NCBI RefSeq assembly: GCF_010015585.1
Contig: NW_022985082.1
Location: forward strand, 487,150 to 551,149
Length of the DNA: 64,000 nucleotides
Direction: 5' to 3'
Source: Eremomyces bilateralis CBS 781.70
Taxonomy: Eukaryota > Ascomycota > Dothideomycetes > Eremomycetales > Eremomycetaceae
Shown here in pieces: positions 22,011 through 34,600 of this stretch (position 1 is the first letter of the stretch; each line of letters starts with the position of its first letter). Made by a program: the position numbers and the translations under genes. The notes under the pieces are model-generated. The model was not told where the DNA came from. It did not search any database and saw only the letters and a list, made by a program, of their open reading frames with translations.

Positions 22011-24185
22011 TTATCGCCTCGGCTGCGCGATCGGCCGCGACCGTTGCGCGCTCTTATACGGACTCGCGCCACCGACCGCACCGCCAACGCTGTCCTCCCG
22101 GATTGTGCGCTGCCGCTTCAAATCACTGCCGGGGGCGTCCACATCCTCGTGCTTATACTCGTCGTCGTCGTCGCGCATGCGCTTCATCCCCGTGGAGACC
22201 ACGCCGTTCGAAGCGCCGTACGCGCCGGGGACGGCCTGTGGATGTGGCGCGTAACCAGTGGCAGGATATGAGTCCGGGCCACCGGCGCCGTTGGAGCGCG
22301 GGTCGGAGACGACGTTGTAGAGCGTGGAGGTGGATTGCTGGGCTGGGCGGTGGGAGGGGGCGGTGGGGCCGCCGTAGTTGGGGGTGGCCCATTGGGGTTG
22401 CACGGGGACGGTGGAGCGCGGGGTGGCGCGGCTAGAACCGTTGACATGGGCGGGGGAGTGGGTGTGGTGGGTGAGTTCGGGGGAGAGGTGGGGGTGGTCG
22501 GTAGGATGCAGGGGCGCGGGCTGGACGGGGGCGGTGGCGGAGGGGTAGGTGTAGGTGCCGCGGGTGGCGTCGTATTGGGCGTGGGCGCTGTAGGCATGGG
22601 GATCGTGCTCGGAGGCGGCATGGTCGTCGTGGGGAGCGCCGCCGTGGTGAACAGGATCACTGTGAGCGTAGCCGGAGTCGTGTTTCATTTCTGTGGAGGG
22701 GTTAGATGAGTTGGTGGGAACATTTGAGGTGTGAAGGACAGTGGATGGGGGAGGCATGTCGCTGATGGTGTTGGGATAAGATGATGATTGAGGGAAGGGT
22801 TGGCCGAAGCGAGATCCGCTGGGGGGATTCGAGGTGGTTATACTGACCTGGTTGGCTGGGCGCCGCTGTGTAAGACTGACGGGGCGTCTCATACGTCTGC
22901 GACGTCTGGTATTGCTGCATCGAGTTGATGGCGTTCGCGGGTGGAGTAGTGGCCGGCGTGGTTGGAACGGATCGTGCATTGCTCAATCCCGTATCGATCG
23001 AAAGAGGCTGGCCACTGGCTTGCATGCCAGGAACATTGGACCATTGGCCTTCGTATGCGCTGCCTTGCGTACTCATGCCCATAACGCTGGACGCGCTCGT
23101 GGGTGGCGTGGGGAAGGTATGGGCGCGACCAAGCTCAGGTCGGCCACTATGAGAAATACCCCCTGAAGGCTGAGGAGCCGCTGCAACGCTCATGGAGTGG
23201 TGGTGATGAAGACCGGGCGTTCCCGGAGCTTGGGTACTTTGTGGGAGATATCTAGCATCCCTTCGCGTAGCCGCGAACGCTCCGGCATTCAACGCCGTTC
23301 GCGGTTGGTTCGGGGGATAGAGCAAGGCACCGATATCATGGACAAAAAGGGGATAAAGCAGCTCGGTGATTTTCTCCTTGTTCGCAAATTGTAAGGCACG
23401 ATCAAAGGGTATCCTGCAACTGGTTAGCTCATGACTGGTAAAAAAAAGCTGTGGAACCCATACCAGACGCCCTTAAGGTGCATAGGGCCGATCTTCACCA
23501 CATGTCTGGTCTTCTCGCTCTTCAAGATGCCATCTCGTCGTCCACGCGTCATTCCAGCCACATTCAACAATTTGGTACCGTTGATCATGTGATTGTCTAA
23601 TTCCAGATTAGCCCTAGTGCATCAAGGGTACACGAAAATCAATTGCGCGTTTTGGGAGCTGGCTCTTACCTTCTCGCCTTGCAACACAGATGCCCTTCGC
23701 CTCGACCTGGAAGCAAAGACTCCCCTCATCCTCCCACAACGTCGCCGTCACACGCGGCTTCATTCCTGGAGGGGCAACTTGTCCCGTAGCGTCGTACGGG
23801 CGCTCGGCGCGGTTGTACGGGGCGCCACCTATCGAAGTCACACCGGTGGCATTTGAAGCCATGGCTGGAGGTAGAGTTAGCGGATGTGCAGGAGAGCAGG
23901 ATATTCAGCACACCGCCGAAGGAAATGCGATGTAGACATACCTGGTAGCGTCATCGGCATCAAGCTACTGCTCATTGACGATGACGGTGGATAGGCTTGT
24001 GGTTGCTGATGTTGAGGAGCACTGGGATATGCATATGGCGCTGTATAGGATGTTGGCGTGGACGAGTACGTCTGCGGCAACGGCTGCGACTGATATGGCT
24101 GATAGTGCCCCATGGCCGGCGGTGGTCCCGTTGACGGCACATGTGGCTGCGCATGCACATCGCCGTACGGCTGGATTTGATTCAT
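22011..24185 (-). CDS. stuA: StuA, APSES-family developmental transcription factor
   Basis: Five exons on the minus strand: 24185-23942, 23864-23670, 23596-23464, 23413-22848 and 22690-22011, giving 605 residues (A. nidulans StuA is of similar size). Introns are 77, 73, 50 and 157 nt. The N-terminus ([11 protein letters not shown]) is the typical StuA start. The APSES DNA-binding domain spans exons 2-4: [73 protein letters not shown]. The Ser/Pro/Gln-rich C-terminal half ends in a bipartite nuclear signal (GMKRMR ... LKRQRT). StuA controls conidiophore architecture, sporulation and secondary metabolism through StRE sites. The frame stays open upstream of 24185 to an acceptor-like site at 24582 (TATCCCCAG on the minus strand), so a longer isoform from an upstream exon is possible. 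Confidence 0.95.
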
Positions 24186-27100
24186 GTTGTAGGCCTCCGG
24201 ACAAGGATATCCCTCTGGATTCTGCGGCGGGTACGGCGATCCGTTCTGGCCTAGTGCATGCAATGCGTGACCGTTACGGGTCGAATGAGGGGTGCTCTCC
24301 GGTGAGGGCGTTTTGAAAGTGGCGGCGTTGCCGTTGACGGATGAAGAATAGGACGTGGCGGACCCGACACTATCGTGAGCGCCGACGGAACCTGAACTGA
24401 ACGATCCACCCCGAGGCGACGAGGACGTCGATGAACTCGCGTGTTGTATCTGAGGGAGTCCGGGAAGGCGCTCACTCGATACAGCAGGGCGTGGCGTGTA
24501 GTGCGAATTGTACCACGACGCGTCGACTGTGCCTCGAGGGTGGACCTGCGAAATCGACGGGAGCTCCAGCTTTCCGGTGTTCTGGGGATATGGGCCGCAA
24601 GGGCCAAAAAAGAAATTAGGAGAGGTGGACTTCACACGATGGTGAAGTTGATCGGGCACGGGTTAGCGCAAGATCAATTCTTGCGTCGATGCCTAGCAAC
24701 CGGACCCGTGGGTAGGAATTGGAAGGAAGCTCGATTGCAGGATCTGTGCACGTAACCGGGAAGCGAGCTGGATCCGGAATGGAGGATCGACAGCAGGCGG
24801 CAGGTGATAAGAGGTGGATGCAGGACACGACGGGCGAGCTACTTCCAGCTTGCACCAACGGTCTTGAAAGTCCTTCGAAGTTTGCTCCTGGGGGGATCGT
24901 GTCGAGAATATGAGACAATGTCGTCCTTTCCAGCCTTTACCCCGAAAACACGTGGGCAAACAGCTACACCAAAGGAGAAGAGAGAACGAGGGAAGAGGTG
25001 GAGGGGGGACGAAAGAAGACTGGAGCGAACAATTGGACCCGAAGCGGGAACGAGAGCAAGCTCAGGGATCGTCTGGTGGGCGCGACACCGAAGTCACCCA
25101 GTGGCGTCCGTTGTCGTTGGGGGAGAATGGTGGTCTGGTGGTACGGAGCGGCGAATATCGTGGCACGAAAGAACCGATGAATGGCCTTCTCTCTTGCTCT
25201 GCGAGGATGGTGAAGGTTGCCGCTTAGCGGTGGGGTGTGTTGGGTTTCGAAGTCTCGGGTCGTACTAAAAACAACTGGAACGCTTCAATGCTGTGACGAA
25301 GGGACGGGCAATCGTAAAAAAATCGTGTCGTTGCAACTTTGCAGGAATATGGTTCGTGATCGTCCAGACGAGATGAGTTGCTGATGATCTGCGGCGGGTC
25401 GTTTCTTCCTGATGTTTCGTTTCGCGAGCTTTTGTTTCGCTCGAATTGTAAAGTATCTTTTCTCAGCTCTTCTGTAATTGACTTGACAGCCGGACCCAAC
25501 AGAAAGTCGTAAAGATGCAATCCTTGCGCGATAGTTGAGGGCAGTGATAGAGGGTGGGGAAGCTGCCTTCTGGGAGATGGAGCCGTGGGAGGTCAATTCT
25601 AAACGTATTTCTTCGTTCCAGGTCGTTAAAGTCGTCGCACGTCGTTGGTCTCGTTCCAATCCAACCAACGTCAATCAACTGTGACAAGCATCCAAGGTCA
25701 TGTCAGCTCCAATGTACAGTACGATGGTGTTTTATGATAAGGCGAGTAGCTCAACGGTAACAGAGAAGCGCATGCATGCAGGACGGGAGCACCAACACAT
25801 TCACGTCTATGGTGTGGGAACAGCACACAACGATGCAGGAAGGGAAAGCGCCGCAGATGGGCCAGGGGGGTAAGGGAGAGAAATCTTTTTCTCACGGGGA
25901 GGTTGGTGAGAAGGGATAAAAGAAGGAAGAATTTCAGAGGAGGTTGGGATAGAAAGGAAGAGAAGCGGCAGTGGTCCAGCGTGAGTGAGAGAGTGGTGGA
26001 GTCGAGAGGAAAAGGCGCAATGATGGCGAATGAGGGAAGAAGTGGAGGGGTTGGCGGAGGAGGAGAAGCAGGGTTAAAGGAAGAGAGCGAGGAGGAATAG
26101 AGGGAGCGAAAGAGTGCAAGAGGGAGAGGAGGGTGGTGGAGGTGTTGGAGGTGTTGGATGGGCTGGTGGAGGAGATGGGATTGGGAATGTGGTGGTGAAT
26201 GGTGGACGGTCGTGAGAGCTTCAGAGCTTGAGAGAGAGCTCTCCGCGTGCGTGAGTGAGTTGTTAGAGGAGGCTGGGTGACTGGGTCTGGTCGCCGGGAT
26301 GAGGCCAATGCTGGTTATGGGCCGGGCGGTCGGTCGGGGGTCTAGGGGGGATCTAGGGGGGTCTAGTGCTAGAAGCCGGGCGCAGGAGCCACCACCAGTC
26401 CACCACCCATGACCCTACCCCACCACGCCCACCGACCACCATATGTCCACATCGACCACCACAAACTCTCCCTCTCACGCACACACTCTTCTATTCCAGC
26501 CAACAGAGCATTCAACACCATCCACAATAACATAATCAGAAGCGAATGGATGAGACCGTGAAATCCAGCAATCAACATCATACCGGAGAACCACAGTAGC
26601 TTGTAGATCCAAGAAAGAAAGAAATCAGATGTGCTTATATCCGCGGCAACTCACCTAAAAGTATTCTTTGACCACGTTGATAACTTCCTTACCCTTCCTT
26701 GCCACTCTCTTTGAAGATAACGGAATCGAAAAAGTTTGATGACGATAGCGGCCAACGCCAGAAGCCACCACTTCACATTCGACCACCACGCCTTTCCTCA
26801 GAGGGGAGAGAGATAACCGACAAGCACGTCCCAGCACTCAGCAGCTGTCAGTACCACAGTCAAAACTCCACCCAGTCTTTTTGACTTTCAACTGTCTAAA
26901 GCCACACTAGACCAGTCGTACCGTCGTCGAACGAACCCTCTTTGGCCTTCTTCACCAAGCGTCCGTTATTCCAACCTTCCGCTTTTACCACGGGGAATCG
27001 ACCAGGATTCACTTTCGCGGTATCAGTCGCGGTGCTAGGATCGCGCACTACGATTGGTTGGCGTCTCGGAGCGGTCGTTGGCTGAAGTTAACGGTAAGAA

Positions 27101-28600
27101 ATCGTCGGAGTGCAGATAAGGGGAATTCGGAAAAGTCGGGAGGATTAGCAGAGCGGATCCCGGGCCTCCGGAAAAGTGACTCTCCGATTCAGGGTTAGGC
27201 CGGCGACGGTAACGGGGGTTGTCGCCGCGCCGGTCCCAGCGTTTGCAAAGGATTTGCTTGGTTGGTTCGGGTCTGGGGTTGGGATGCTTCTGCCAACGCA
27301 ATGCTCGAAGAATATGAATCCTTATTCCGTTCCCCCAGGCTCGTCGGCTTCGATCTGACCAGAGAACCGTCGTGTCAAGAAATCCGACTTATCCGCTGGA
27401 ACCTGGATCGCAGATGATGCGGCTCTTTCGTGTGCGCAAGCGAAAAAGGTACCGCTTTCTGCGACTATGCGTCGTCGGTGTGTGTGGTTGCGTAGTCCGC
27501 GTTGCGTTTCGCTACTGCTGCTGTTGCCGGATTGAACCACGAAACAGAAACGGCGGTGCGCAGTGGGATGATGGTGTGGCGGGGTCGTGGAACAGGAAAA
27601 TGCGTCAAGCAGTGATGCTGGGCTTTTTCCGGCGATCCTTTCTCAGTGTCTCAGTGTCGCGGTCCTCTCCCGTACAGTGGAGATGGGGTAAGAATAGCAG
27701 CAGTACTCTGCAGGATTAGAGATAACCCGTATAGAAAACGGGACGAAACACGGCTGCCGACTTGGTATCTCAGTGGTCCAGCTCCTTGGGGAAACGTGGA
27801 ATGGGGAACCTGTCTTTCTTGCTGATATGTCGGTCGGCTTCCCTTACCTGCGTGGCTGCATGTGCTGCTTTTTCGATGATCTCGCTTTACATGCGAGCGG
27901 GAAAAGGAAATATTATGGGTCCCTTCTCGCCGAAAAAGAGCTCTGGAGAAAAATACTGTTGTCTGTTTGGGATATTGTTCGATCACTTCGCGGCTTTGCT
28001 GTCCCGTCGTCTCCAATTCGTCTGGTTCCGACTGATTCGACGAAATCACGAAATCACCCCCTTTTGTCCCAATCCGCGAAACCAGCAAGAACACCGCAAT
28101 TGACTCCTCAAAAGCCTATGGCAGTCAGGAAGAATAAGCTCCACCCTCTCAAAGAACCGACCATCCCAAATCCGACGCCCTGCACGCGCCGCTCCGTGGT
28201 ACCAGCGCCGGCCTAGGATTCGTCTTGTTGGGATTTAGCAAAAACGACCCTGCCGTGGCCCACGTCCTGCAGCTGTGCCGCACCGCCTGCAGCCCTCTCG
28301 TCGCGCCTTGGCCCCACCAGGGAAAGCCTGGCCTCTCTGCCTCTCACGCTGGCTCGCCCGCCTCCACGAGCGCTGTCGTGTCCAGCAGTGAGCCAGTCGC
28401 CATCTGGTCGGAGAGAAAGGGTCCGTGACCAGCGGCAGGGAACGGCACAGTGCTGTCCTGTTGTCTGCTCCGCGCTCCGCTGTGGACAGTGGGCGTGCTG
28501 CCACCCAGGAGGGCTGGGCTGGTAGGCTAGGGACGCCGGCTGCACTATGCACTGCTCTCGGGAGCGGAGGGATTGTTTGAGGGGAGACAGTTGGACGGCG
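24186..28600. promoter_or_regulatory. Probable long stuA leader and promoter region
   Basis: No conserved coding exon was recognised beyond the possible extra N-terminal exon (24186-24581). stuA genes in other ascomycetes have long, complex leaders with upstream reading frames, and this block has many short upstream ATGs on the minus strand; the assignment rests on position. It contains a G-rich block at 26324-26361. Confidence 0.4.
26324..26361 (+). repeat. G-rich repeat, candidate G-quadruplex
   Basis: GGG at 26324-26326 is followed by runs of five, six and six Gs separated by TCTA and ATCTA (26336-26361). Four runs with short loops satisfy the usual G4 pattern. Confidence 0.5.
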
Positions 28601-31600
28601 AGGGTGGGTGATTGCAATGTAGGTACGGGTGGAGGACTGATGAACCGTGTAAAGATGTCGCTGTCGTTCTATGAATGGACAATCGCCCTCTACTTGCTCG
28701 ACGGTGACTCGTAAAGAAGTGATGGATAGGGCAGGGAGAGCGAATGCAAGTGCGGCTCGGGGCGAGGTTGAGAGACACGCAGCGGCATCATTTCTTCGTT
28801 TTTGGATTTGTTACCGTGGTTCCTTGATCCTTCACACCCACTTCGGCCATCTCATCCCAGTTCGGCAGATGAAATTGACATCGGCCAGGATACAGGTTTG
28901 GAAGGGAGTGGAGAGCTTTCTGCCATTCAGACTGCAATCCCCCATTCCGACTGGTTTACGGGCGGAATAGGGAGACTCAGTGCTTCCCGAATGAGCACAT
29001 CACTTCAATTTACTTGGTGGATAATACTGACCTATCTCCGTCCATAATGCCCATCGTGGACACGAGTAACTTCCACCCTACGGTTCTTACTCGTCCTTCG
29101 GACAGACCAGGGTTTTAAGTGATCATCATCATCTGGCTGTCATCCTCAGCAGAACAGGCATCGATCGATGCCAGACTGTGTCGCCAGACTGTGTCGCCAG
29201 ACTGTCGCCCACTGTATTCAGTGGCGTCCGAAATTCGTTCGCGCCGGACATTTTCCAGTCAGACAATCAAAGACCCCTATCGTTGAAATCCCTAGCTCGG
29301 GATGTGTTGGCATCCTCTCCAGTTGCTCAATGCTTCGTCGGGAGCGATAGCAGCGTCCAGCATGTAAGGCACCAGATACGAGACAGGCTAGCAAAATCAG
29401 AAAACCGATCGGTTTCTCGGTCCCCACGATGTCCGGCTGCGCTGTACGTCTTCCGTTAGCGCGACTCTACATCGTTCGTCCGCTCCTCCCAAGTTTCATG
29501 GAATTGATGGAAGTGGATATTGGACGGGGACCCTGCCACCCGCTCGGTCAAAGAAACCAAGACCCTCTGGCGGGCATCAGGCAAGGTATTAGGAACCCTC
29601 CCCTGGGCTGCAGACCTGCAGTAGAACATGCACACCAGGTCCCAAGCGAGCCCACCAGCACCGCGTCCCGAACCTCACGTAACCGTCTCACGCCCAACGA
29701 CCGTATTCGAGAAGCCTTCTGACTGCACAACATCTGAGGCCACGATTTCGATCGTCGTTGCGTGATGCGTAATGCGTAATGTGATAACCGAAATTGGATG
29801 GCTCTTCAGTCTTCACTATCGTTCATTACCGGAGACGAGCATAATCAAACCTCTTGCCCAGTAGGAGTTGTGAGAATGGGATCGATGGTGCCTGATCCTG
29901 GCCCCAGCCATGAGCAGGTAGCAAGGGCGCTCGGAAGACGCGAGCGATTAAATCCCCTTGGTGGATTTGTCGCCGCCACCAGAGCCACTTGTCCATCGGG
30001 ATCTGAGACATTCAAAATCAACAGACAACGACCACCGCCTCATTCAATCATACCGTGACGGAATTCCGTATGACTCCTGAAGCGAGTGTGCATGGTAAGA
30101 GAAGAGGATTCTGATATCCGCTCCATCATAAACCACCCATTCGGTTCGCCTAGGGATAATGGAATATCCACCTGATACTTCCCCGACTCAAATGTCCGGT
30201 CAATACATACTAACTTACCTAAGAAGTGATGTTTTAATAGTGATAATTCGCTCAGAAACCCCACTTCCACCTTTGCGATTCGCGGATTCGGCATTTCAGA
30301 TTCCAGATCGAACGATTTCTTCATCATACTATGTAGATGCTCATGGTTCATGAAGCCAAATGCTCATGTCAGCATCTTCTCGAGCTCGAACCAATCATCG
30401 TCGCGAGGGCCGAGAAACCAACATTTCATGCAAGGGCATTCCCTACCGTGGATGCATTTGCCGGCGATGGCGGAGAAGGTTGCCATATGAGTTTCGAAGT
30501 TTCGAAGCTCGCTTACTCGAGAAACGACAATGCAGCGGGAATAGCCGCTTGTCTTAGATATGATCAATGAAGAATCGATAATCTAATTGGGGGGAATGAC
30601 AGTAGATGACGGCATGAATGGACTTCAGTGTGATAGTGCCTGGTAGGTGGAATCAGTCAATCAGTACAAATTACTTGTTGGGATTTTTAGAACTGAGATA
30701 ACTCGCAGAAGGCACCACGACGCCATTACTTACCACTGAACGCTGTCAAGGGGCGAGACGGAGACAAAGTCGGTTGTGTACGGAGACTCCAAATGCGGAC
30801 GTCCAAGCGAGGGCATTGATATTGATATTGAGCAGAACCAGCCAGTTGGGTCGTTACGCGTCTTACCAGATGAACCGGCCCGATTCTAAATTAAAGACAT
30901 ACACTTCTTTTGAACATTCGCATGAACAATCGCGTTAACATGTCTACAGATCGGTTCAAGGCGATACTCGCTAGCAACTGTGTTGAAGTTTGAATAGATA
31001 GAGTGACGAGGGGAAACTGAATGGTTCTAATTGTGGTGAAGCGGGGTGAAAAAACCCGCCATCTGATTGGCTGGATACAATTTCCCTCCTCTCCACGTTG
31101 ACTACCGACATTCCACCCTTCACGAGCTTCAACTCATCATCTGGTTTGGTGAACCACGGATTCTTAAGATCATCCCGAACCATCTACTGTGTTTCATTCC
31201 AGCGCCATGGTTCAAGTTTACCAAGCCCTATATAAATCATCAAGTCTGTTTTGGGTTTACAACCGGCGAATATAGCATCATCCGTTCTCTTCAAAGTGAT
31301 GGTGGGAGTTCTGTTAGTGCGGACTCCATGTACCTCGGCGATTCACCAGCATGTCCCGCTAAAGTCTTGTTAGAGCTTCTATCAGCTTGCCTAAACCGAC
31401 TAAGATCACCAGTTACCGGTAGTGCTTGATATCAAAGCTGGTCTCAACAATTGAACGTCAGCTTCTCGCTCAACCTGGTACCTCTCCATACACTACCAAG
31501 TCACTTCCTCCTTGCATACCAAGACCTAAATAGCCACTATCATTGTTAGTAGTCTTCATCCCTGTTTCTATGAACGAGTCCCCTCTCGCAAGTCGCAAGT

Positions 31601-34600
31601 CGCAAGATGGAACCATGCTGCCGACGAGCCGACGATCCTAGATTACAGATACGGTCGTTCGAAGAACCATGTTCACGCAAAGCTGTCGTGTCGCACCACG
31701 GGCAGGTCAGAGACCGTTGCTATTATTACCGGGAAGTTCAGCCTCCGGCGTATCTTTCGTACCGGGTGTTGCAAACAGCAAATTACCCGCCGAGATAGAC
31801 CCCAGGATTCGACATCGTAGCTGAATCCTGAATCCTGACGGCCGACGGGTGCCAACCGTCAGAACTACAGTGGTTGCGCCATTTGACGATCCCGCCGCGC
31901 CTTCGTTTGATGGCGGATCCGGGAACGACTACTATGATGGCTTGCGGCACAATATGATAAACATCATATGAATGTCGTGTATCCAAGTGAGGAAATCCGT
32001 TCCCAAAACTATGGGGTTGATGGTCAATATTCTCTATTTCCCGGGTTAATCTCGCATGCTGTAGCACCGAGTTTGATTTGCTCGTGGCACAATGTGTACG
32101 GTCGTTTCGAGATCCCTGGGAGTGGAGCGCTCAATTGGGCTCTCCATGATCCATCCCTTGCGAAGTTGCGATGGAGCAGCAAGAAAATTGCAGACGGTCT
32201 CGACTCTCGACCACCCTTTGGTTGTCGTGTTCCAAGTGAAAGCCTCGGGACCAAAGTTGTGTCCTGTGCAACCACCACGACCCGATGGACCTGGAAATCG
32301 TTGAGGACTTTCTAACGTTTCTATCAAGGGATTAGGAAAATTCTTCACCATAATATGCGACAAAAGCAAACCCTGGAAAATGGCTTTCTTTTTCGAGATT
32401 TCCCACCTCCTTGCTTGGCCAGTGCGGCCGAAGACCAACAGACGCATCTCGGGTAGATCACAGCATGCAATATCCTGTAGCCTGTCCGGCTGCTGTATGT
32501 ACAAGCGGAATTAAACTCGCAGTGCAGCGGGGCAGGACACAGGAACTGCAGATCCCCATGGTCACCTTTACCTGTCTCATTTGCTGGGTCATCTTCTCAC
32601 ATCCCATAATGTGTTCACGGGAAACCCAGGACCTCTATCATGCAATGCATTGACGGATGCCGCCGATGAAACCGCCGTGGACCAGGACGAAGCCATCCGG
32701 ACCAAATCCCTTAGTTAACATGATTAGAACGGCTCCGTGGGATGGCTGCATTCCTTCAAACGCTCAGATCCCGATCTCGAGGCGGCCTGCGGGGCATCTA
32801 GTTCCGGGCTTGCGGATATTCTCTTTCACCTCGATATCCAGGATTCGACTGCCATTTATCGACTATGGTCTTTGTGGATGGGCACGCGACGCAAGGAATG
32901 CCTGCTTCATGTGTCACTTTTGGTGTGTGAAAAGGAAAATTTGTTCACGTGGAGGAACAGCCAACTGAAGCCGCAGTCGCACAGCATCCATTTCACCCAT
33001 CAACATGTCCCTGGGTTCATTTTCAATGCGAGCATATCCGAGGTCAAATTGAGACAATGCCTCATGAGCATTCAATATGACTCTCATCCCTAGCATGGAG
33101 CCGAGTTGCTAGTACATTGTCTGTCGAAACTAGTCGAACGGGACCGAAAAAGTCCTAGTTAAGTTATCCTTCAAAGGTATTGGGTAGTCAGATGACGTGA
33201 CATAATTTATTCTTAAAGACAGCTAGAACATCAAGCAAAAGTCAAAAGTTCAAACTTCAGAGAGTTGGTTTATTGAGGGCTGGCGAATGGCGACCACTGT
33301 GCTGGTATCACTCAACCATCATTCCACCGGATACACCGACCACCCAATTATTGAATAGGAACACAAGCACCACCCGTTGCTTTCGGGTCCCAAGGTGCCA
33401 GAATATTACCTATATTTGTCCTAACTTTATTGATATTCCGATTTCGAGTTGTTTCAGTGTCATCATCAATAGATGTGGGGTGGAAGGTCAGCAGTGGAGA
33501 CTTCGAAGTTCGAACTGAACATCAAGCTTGTTCCTTGCAGTCTGTCTCTGGGTCGGAAAGCTGCATTGGCAGATTGGCCTAATGGAATCATGGAAGCCGT
33601 TTAGTTATTCAATTGGCCAAGTTTCATATGCTTTCGAGCCGCCGTGCATGGCATGGCGGAGAGAAAAGCCTCGCTGCATGTCCCCATATCTTCGGGAACA
33701 AACCACGCTGCGTTGGTTCGGATCGGCAGACTCGTTCCTCCTCGTCCGTTCCCTTCCAAGTCACTTTCCCTACTTGGAGCTTCCAGGTGCGACATGCCGA
33801 CATCAGAGGGAGGAGATAAACATAGCAACGTTGATAGGGCACGACATGGGCTCATAGCTCGAATTGGACGCTGATGAGGAATTCCAACACCATCAGCTGC
33901 AAGCAAGCGCTGCTGGCAACCACTGAGCCTTGTCGAGGAAGCGCACACGTCTCCTCAGCGTCTGCACTCTGCATCTCTGGCCAGGTGATCTCGCTGCGAA
34001 CCTCGTGGTGATTATGTTCTGCTGGGGAATGCGAGTCTAACTGGATGTCACGCACACATGTTGTTTCATCCATCTTTATCGTGGCATTCCCTTCGCAAAT
34101 GGATCTGATGTCTCAAACCTTCAATGCCAACTATCATCCACCAGACTCGAAGGCTCGGTGGTCATCGCTTCCCATAGTTGAATTCAGTTCTTTCGATGTC
34201 TCGGCCCCATCATCAACGTTGACCGGAACTCAATCAGGCAATAGACCCTGGTCGGCCAGAGCGATGAATCAACCAGGTCCGCCTGTATCCGTCTCTCGCT
34301 GATCCGATTTCCTCCAACCCGCTCTAGTGCAGAAGTCGCGATAGTCGAGGCTCAAGAAGCTGCCACGAACCAGAGAGCGGGATGGCGTTGGCGACTTGGA
34401 GGGGGTGGGCAGATTGATGAATGGGAGAGTGGGTCTGGACGGAAATGCCCCAATCACGACTGGCCACGTCCATGCCGCGAGCTGTGGGCTGTGACCGTTA
34501 TCGGGGCGGAAAAGGAAAGCTCCCCAGCCACCTCTTTTCTATCCCCGGTTCTTTGCTGTCGAGAACCAGGATTCCTTTTCGTATAGCTGAGAGGGAGCGG

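Noticed and set aside
25735-25815. tRNA-like sequence with a good A-box (TAGCTCAACGG)
   Set aside because: The B-box is poor and no acceptor or T stem can be formed; at most a tRNA fragment.
26336-26361. TCTAGGGGGG repeats as an interstitial telomere tract
   Set aside because: The unit differs from TTAGGG and occurs only two to three times.
30040-30351. 103-codon minus-strand frame in the gene-free region
   Set aside because: No recognisable family; a donor-like site inside it leads nowhere.
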